This document shows positions 63,605-64,000 of a DNA stretch of 64,000 nt, piece after piece. The DNA is taken from positions 62,001 to 126,000 of the forward strand of contig BPJO01000002.1 in assembly GCA_026004655.1 (NCBI GenBank). Direction: 5' to 3'. Origin of the DNA: Phycisphaerae bacterium. Its GTDB lineage: Bacteria; Planctomycetota; Phycisphaerae; Tepidisphaerales; Tepidisphaeraceae. The notes beneath the pieces are model-generated. The model did no database searches. It worked only from the letters and a program-made list of their open reading frames with translations, and was not told where the DNA came from. The stretch's first letter is position 1, and each line of letters begins with the position of its first letter. Position numbers and translations under genes: made by a program.

Positions 63605-64000
63605 ATGTCCACTCATTCTCATTCATCGGTCCGAGATCCACTAGCTGCTTTTCCGAGACTGGACCATTTTGATCCGAAGTTGTTTGCTCAACCTCACGCG
63701 ATTTTTCGTGGTGCTCCGTTTTGGAGCTGGAATGGAGCCCTGCGGACAGATCGATTGAAACGGCATTTGGGGGTTTATCATCGAATGGGTATCGGCGGAG
63801 TGCATATTCACGCCCGTACCGGTCTGCAGACGCCTTATCTCGGGGATGAGTTCATGGGACATGTCCGGACTTCGGTTGAAGAAGCCGAACGTCTGGGCAT
63901 GTTGGTTTGGCTTTACGATGAAGACCGTTGGCCGAGCGGGTTCGCCGGGGGGTTGGTCACGAAGAATCCGCAGTACCGGTATCGGGTGCTTCGGTTGACT
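63605..64000 (+). CDS. GH106-like alpha-L-rhamnosidase-type protein (N-terminal 132 residues)
   Basis: The frame from ATG 63605 (MSTHSHSSVRDPLAAFPRLD) runs open to the window end. It contains APFWSWNGALRTDRLKRHLG, MGIGGVHIHARTGLQTPYLG and LVWLYDEDRWPSGFAGGLVT. These are the N-terminal signature of the GH106-like family, whose characterised members are alpha-L-rhamnosidases. There is no obvious signal peptide. The ribosome site AGGAG is 4 bases before the ATG. The catalytic C-terminal part is outside the window, so substrate cannot be judged. Confidence 0.75.
   Translation, partial: MSTHSHSSVRDPLAAFPRLDHFDPKLFAQPHAIFRGAPFWSWNGALRTDRLKRHLGVYHRMGIGGVHIHARTGLQTPYLGDEFMGHVRTSVEEAERLGMLVWLYDEDRWPSGFAGGLVTKNPQYRYRVLRLT

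Overview
The window looks like chromosomal DNA of a Gram-negative, free-living bacterium, most probably a member of the Planctomycetota or a close PVC-type relative. The evidence is the gene mix: outer-membrane lipid genes (lpxI-like, kdsA, a FabZ-like dehydratase), lolC/E-lolD-like lipoprotein export genes next to lysS, a DUF1570-type gluzincin, a DUF4159/prenyltransferase-fold protein, DUF58 and BatA/VWA proteins, a small Hc1 (histone H1-like) protein, and Gfo/Idh/MocA oxidoreductases near a GH106-like glycosidase. The lineage call is inference from families, not from a marker gene. Genes are tightly packed, many share 1-8 bases with the next gene, and no insertion sequence, prophage, rRNA or CRISPR array is visible.

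Layout. 1-4.6 kb: molybdate uptake (modB end, modA), a SprT-like metalloprotease, a CDF metal exporter and an SDF-type symporter. 4.7-8.8 kb: tRNA-Val, mutT, a promoter-RNA-terminator unit, a PyrK-like flavoprotein coupled to an omega-amidase-type nitrilase, tRNA-Phe and a Gfo/Idh/MocA dehydrogenase. 8.9-19.6 kb: accD, a histone-deacetylase-fold enzyme, rsmE, lpxI, an isolated nuoD, a PAP2 phosphatase, a possible nuclease-fold protein and nnrD. 19.6-29.9 kb: one minus-strand run of eleven genes, transcribed from 29.9 down to 19.65 kb, encoding a tetrathionate-reductase-like complex (Fe-S subunit, NrfD-like membrane anchor, molybdopterin catalytic subunit, in the ttrBCA order) followed by moaA, a carboxymuconolactone-decarboxylase-like gene, moaD, moaE, moeA, moaC, mog and mobA. 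With modAB at the window start, molybdate uptake, cofactor synthesis and a molybdoenzyme lie within 30 kb.

30-36 kb: a divergent pair of small ribosome-related genes (an HPF-like hibernation factor and a 24-residue Lys/Arg-rich protein like bTHX/COX24), then ppk, a PLD-like protein, Hc1, a FabZ-like protein, queF and sppA. 36-46 kb: the DUF4159 protein, kdsA, a lipid kinase, an ABC ATPase, a second candidate small RNA, DUF58, rsmD, an oligoendopeptidase and a DUF1570 protease. 46-62 kb: lysS-lolC/E-lolD, BatA/VWA, trpB, TonB-like, LOG, a radical SAM protein that may be leaderless, yidD, exoD, slyD, an NFU-N protein and a gluQ operon. 62-64 kb: the start of a carbohydrate-use locus (Gfo/Idh/MocA, an NTF2-like protein behind a perfect sigma70 promoter, and the beginning of a GH106-like glycosidase).

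A striking feature is that six genes in the first 15.1 kb (modA, sprT-like, pyrK-like, rsmE, an unnamed membrane protein and lpxI) are each split by single extra bases, about ten events all in the same +1 direction, while the remaining 49 kb shows none. Consensus errors at G/C runs are the simplest explanation. Because they may be artefacts, the affected genes are annotated here as whole genes with the shift position given.
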